64,000 bases of DNA from Chitinophaga tropicalis (GTDB taxonomy: Bacteria; Bacteroidota; Bacteroidia; Chitinophagales; Chitinophagaceae): assembly GCF_009758205.1 (NCBI RefSeq), contig NZ_WRXN01000002.1:248001-312000 (forward strand). The letters are read 5' to 3'. The notes beneath the pieces were generated by a model, which saw only the letters and a program-made list of their open reading frames with translations, ran no database searches and was not told the origin of the DNA. Made by a program: the position numbers and the translations under genes. Shown in pieces: positions 62,265 to 64,000 of this stretch (its first letter is position 1; each line of letters begins with the position of its first letter).

Positions 62265-63221
62265 ATGAAAAGGAACATCCTCTTATTATCCGCACTATTC
62301 TGTACGGCTTTAATCATCATGTATATACTGGTAAAAGGCGCAGAACCTGACAGGATCTTTACCGGCTTTAACAGGGATTACAGCCATTATACGCTACAAC
62401 CCATTGACACAGTACAGTTTCCCGGAAGGGTCAGTGTAATGCGGGTATTACCACAGGAAATATACGGATACGTATATAGTAAGAACACCGTATACCATTA
62501 TAGCCCGTTAACCGGGAAGATTGATACCTTCTTTGAGGCTCCCGATATGATCACCCGGATAGAAGTGGATACGGCAACGCATATATTTTATATGGCCGAT
62601 AAAACGGGAAAGAAAATGTACCGTTATCAGCCATCCCGCAAGATGCTGGACAGTGCAGGAGCAGAAGGGCAGACATTGCTTATATCCGATTATGACGACA
62701 AAAAGCAGCAGGCCGTGCTGAAACTGTCAGGAAGCGGGAAAGAATTACATCGTTTTCCGCATTTTGAGGACGGGGGGCTCTCGGCAGACGGATTCTTTGC
62801 CAGGAAAGGAGGATATCATTTTTACATACCTTTCTATAACAGTAACATACTTCGTTATGATGAAACATCCGGGCAGATAACCACACTTACAACCATTGAT
62901 AAAACACCTGCCACCAATATAGCTGTGCCAACAGGAAAGATCTATATGCTTTCCAGTAAAGCTATCATCGCCAACTCAACAGCCGCAGTAGATGAAAAGA
63001 ACCTTTACGTGCTTTCCTATGTGTTATCCGCCGATGCCGTAGCCGACGGTTACCGCGGGCCCGCCGTAGATGTATACGATAACATGAGCGGTGCCTATAA
63101 AGGCAGCTTCCGGCTGCCGGGGTTCAGGAACCGGCCCGTGTTGCAGTTAGGTAAATGGAATGACACCCTGGTGGCCGCCTATGATTATAGTATTCTTCTT
63201 TTTAAGCTGAACGAGTTATGA
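62265..63221 (+). CDS. Membrane-anchored beta-propeller-like protein
   Basis: 318 residues with an N-terminal signal anchor (ILLLSALFCTALIIMYILV) and a periplasmic domain with repeated strands (GYVYSKNTVYHYSPLTGKID, HIFYMADKTGKKMYRYQPSR, FYIPFYNSNILRYDETSGQI), as in six-bladed propellers found beside small secreted peptides. It overlaps the MauE-like gene by 4 bp and follows the peptide gene by 111 bp. A role in handling the peptide or sensing it is suggested by context only. Confidence 0.75.
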   Translation: MKRNILLLSALFCTALIIMYILVKGAEPDRIFTGFNRDYSHYTLQPIDTVQFPGRVSVMRVLPQEIYGYVYSKNTVYHYSPLTGKIDTFFEAPDMITRIEVDTATHIFYMADKTGKKMYRYQPSRKMLDSAGAEGQTLLISDYDDKKQQAVLKLSGSGKELHRFPHFEDGGLSADGFFARKGGYHFYIPFYNSNILRYDETSGQITTLTTIDKTPATNIAVPTGKIYMLSSKAIIANSTAAVDEKNLYVLSYVLSADAVADGYRGPAVDVYDNMSGAYKGSFRLPGFRNRPVLQLGKWNDTLVAAYDYSILLFKLNEL

Positions 63222-63622
63222 AAAAAATAGTACTGACAGCTATTGTATTTCTTTTATGTACGCTTTTCATGTATGCCGGCCTGGTAAAAGCGCTGGATTA
63301 TTCCCTGTTCCTTTCAGATATGAGCAAGTCACCATTGCTGGTGAAATATGATAAGTCCCTGCTGGGCCCTTCGGTACTGGGCTCCGAATTCCTGATAGTG
63401 GGACTGCTTTGTTTCTCCGCCACCCGTAAACCAGGGCTGCTGCTGGCTTTCTTCGTCATGCTGCTCTTCACCTTCTACCTGGGCACTCTCTACTTCTTCT
63501 ATACCAATATTCCCTGCTCCTGCGGAGGAATACTTGGCAAAATGTCTTATCCCGTTCATATAGGATTCAATGCCGCCTTTACCGTGCTGGCCGCCACAGG
63601 CGTTTTGCTGAACGGTAAGTAA
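63218..63622 (+). CDS. MauE/DoxX-like redox membrane protein
   Basis: 134 residues with four membrane helices and the motif NIPCSCGGILGKMSYPVHIGFN, typical of Bacteroidota MauE/DoxX-family proteins. The CSCGG cysteines are thought to take part in thiol-disulfide exchange, as MauE does in cofactor maturation. It shares a 4-bp overlap with the propeller gene, so both are made together and probably act on the small Cys-rich peptide encoded upstream. Confidence 0.82.
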   Translation: MKKIVLTAIVFLLCTLFMYAGLVKALDYSLFLSDMSKSPLLVKYDKSLLGPSVLGSEFLIVGLLCFSATRKPGLLLAFFVMLLFTFYLGTLYFFYTNIPCSCGGILGKMSYPVHIGFNAAFTVLAATGVLLNGK

Positions 63623-63673
63623 AAAAGTTATATTGTGGTGTAAGTTTTTGGACTTACGGGCGACTGATCCTGT

Positions 63674-64000
63674 ATGGAGAAAGAATTTATTCAGATCATA
63701 AACGAACACCAGGGTATTATCTTCAGCGTATGCAGGATGTATTGCACGGAAAAGGCTGATATAGAAGACCTTTTCCAGGAAATAGTGCTGCAGCTATGGC
63801 GGTCCTTTCCCCGGTTTAACCGTACAGCTAAGGTGAGCACCTGGATGTACCGGATAGCATTGAACACTGCTATTACAGGTATAAGGCGCAGGAGCTCAAG
63901 ACCTGTATTCAGCGCTATCTCGCTGGACCAGGAAAATCATGCTGAACCACCACCGGGCAGAATGGATATTGAATATAACAGGGAGCTGTGGAAAGCTATT
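63674..64000 (+). CDS. ECF-type sigma-70 family factor (cut by window edge)
   Basis: 109 codons are open to the window end. Region 2 is clear: MEKEFIQIINEHQGIIFSVC, then DIEDLFQEIVLQLWRSFPRF and STWMYRIALNTAI. Region 4 is beyond the edge. In Bacteroidota such factors usually control a neighbouring anti-sigma or transport locus on the right. It lies 51 bp after the MauE-like gene, with a 6-bp inverted repeat GTAAGT/ACTTAC (63640-63657) between them. Confidence 0.9.
   Translation, partial: MEKEFIQIINEHQGIIFSVCRMYCTEKADIEDLFQEIVLQLWRSFPRFNRTAKVSTWMYRIALNTAITGIRRRSSRPVFSAISLDQENHAEPPPGRMDIEYNRELWKAI

Overview
The window looks like chromosomal DNA of a soil or plant-associated Bacteroidota, most likely a Chitinophaga-like member of the Chitinophagaceae. 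The signs are very large secreted RHS/YD-type proteins, short lipoprotein lipoboxes ending in S-C, regulators that fuse sensor kinases or TPRs to LuxR-type helix-turn-helix domains, glycoside hydrolases and esterases, little Shine-Dalgarno signal before genes, and several TAnnTTTG promoter boxes. No rRNA, tRNA or CRISPR array was recognised.

Region 1 (1-23.2 kb) is an RHS-type toxin island. A giant secreted gene runs off the left edge on the minus strand. After a 0.55 kb gap a tightly packed plus-strand series follows: an outer-membrane barrel candidate (2114), an Fn3-like secreted protein (4523), a lipoprotein (5623), a 2449-residue SpvB/YD-like protein (6126), a membrane-anchored protein (13487) and a 2888-residue RHS protein (14285). 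The RHS core of the last protein is followed by a papain-fold (Tox-PL-like) C-terminus, and its stop overlaps an Imm35-type immunity gene (22945). I read this as a toxin delivered by exported RHS proteins, with export and surface factors encoded in the same operon.

Region 2 (23.2-29.4 kb) is a visibly AT-rich accessory stretch. It holds an IS4-family element whose transposase has Asn where the first catalytic Asp is expected, then a run of small genes resembling orphan immunity proteins (including DUF1493 and a lipoprotein), a VOC protein, an SGNH hydrolase and a surface protein with a coiled-coil end.

Region 3 (29.4-33.3 kb) is housekeeping-like: a luciferase-like oxidoreductase and a pirin in one operon, a Crp/Fnr regulator with its own terminator, and a CE2-type esterase.

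Region 4 (33.3-45.8 kb, minus strand) is a seven-gene reductive pyrimidine degradation operon. It covers uptake (NCS1 permease), uracil or thymine reduction (PreT/PreA), ring opening (dihydropyrimidinase), decarbamoylation (nitrilase-type beta-ureidopropionase), transamination and oxidation to acyl-CoA (MmsA). An eight-copy 11-bp tandem repeat lies just upstream. Behind it are a soluble histidine kinase and a hybrid kinase with receiver and LuxR output.

Region 5 (45.8-64 kb) holds a GH39-like hydrolase, another histidine kinase, a membrane-tethered TPR/LuxR regulator, a small operon of unknown membrane proteins, a PoxB-type pyruvate oxidase, an MFS transporter, a mosaic FlgD-like/NHL/CBM9-like secreted protein and an NTF2-like protein. 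At the right end are a small Cys-rich secreted peptide, a propeller protein, a MauE-like redox membrane protein and an ECF sigma factor cut by the edge.
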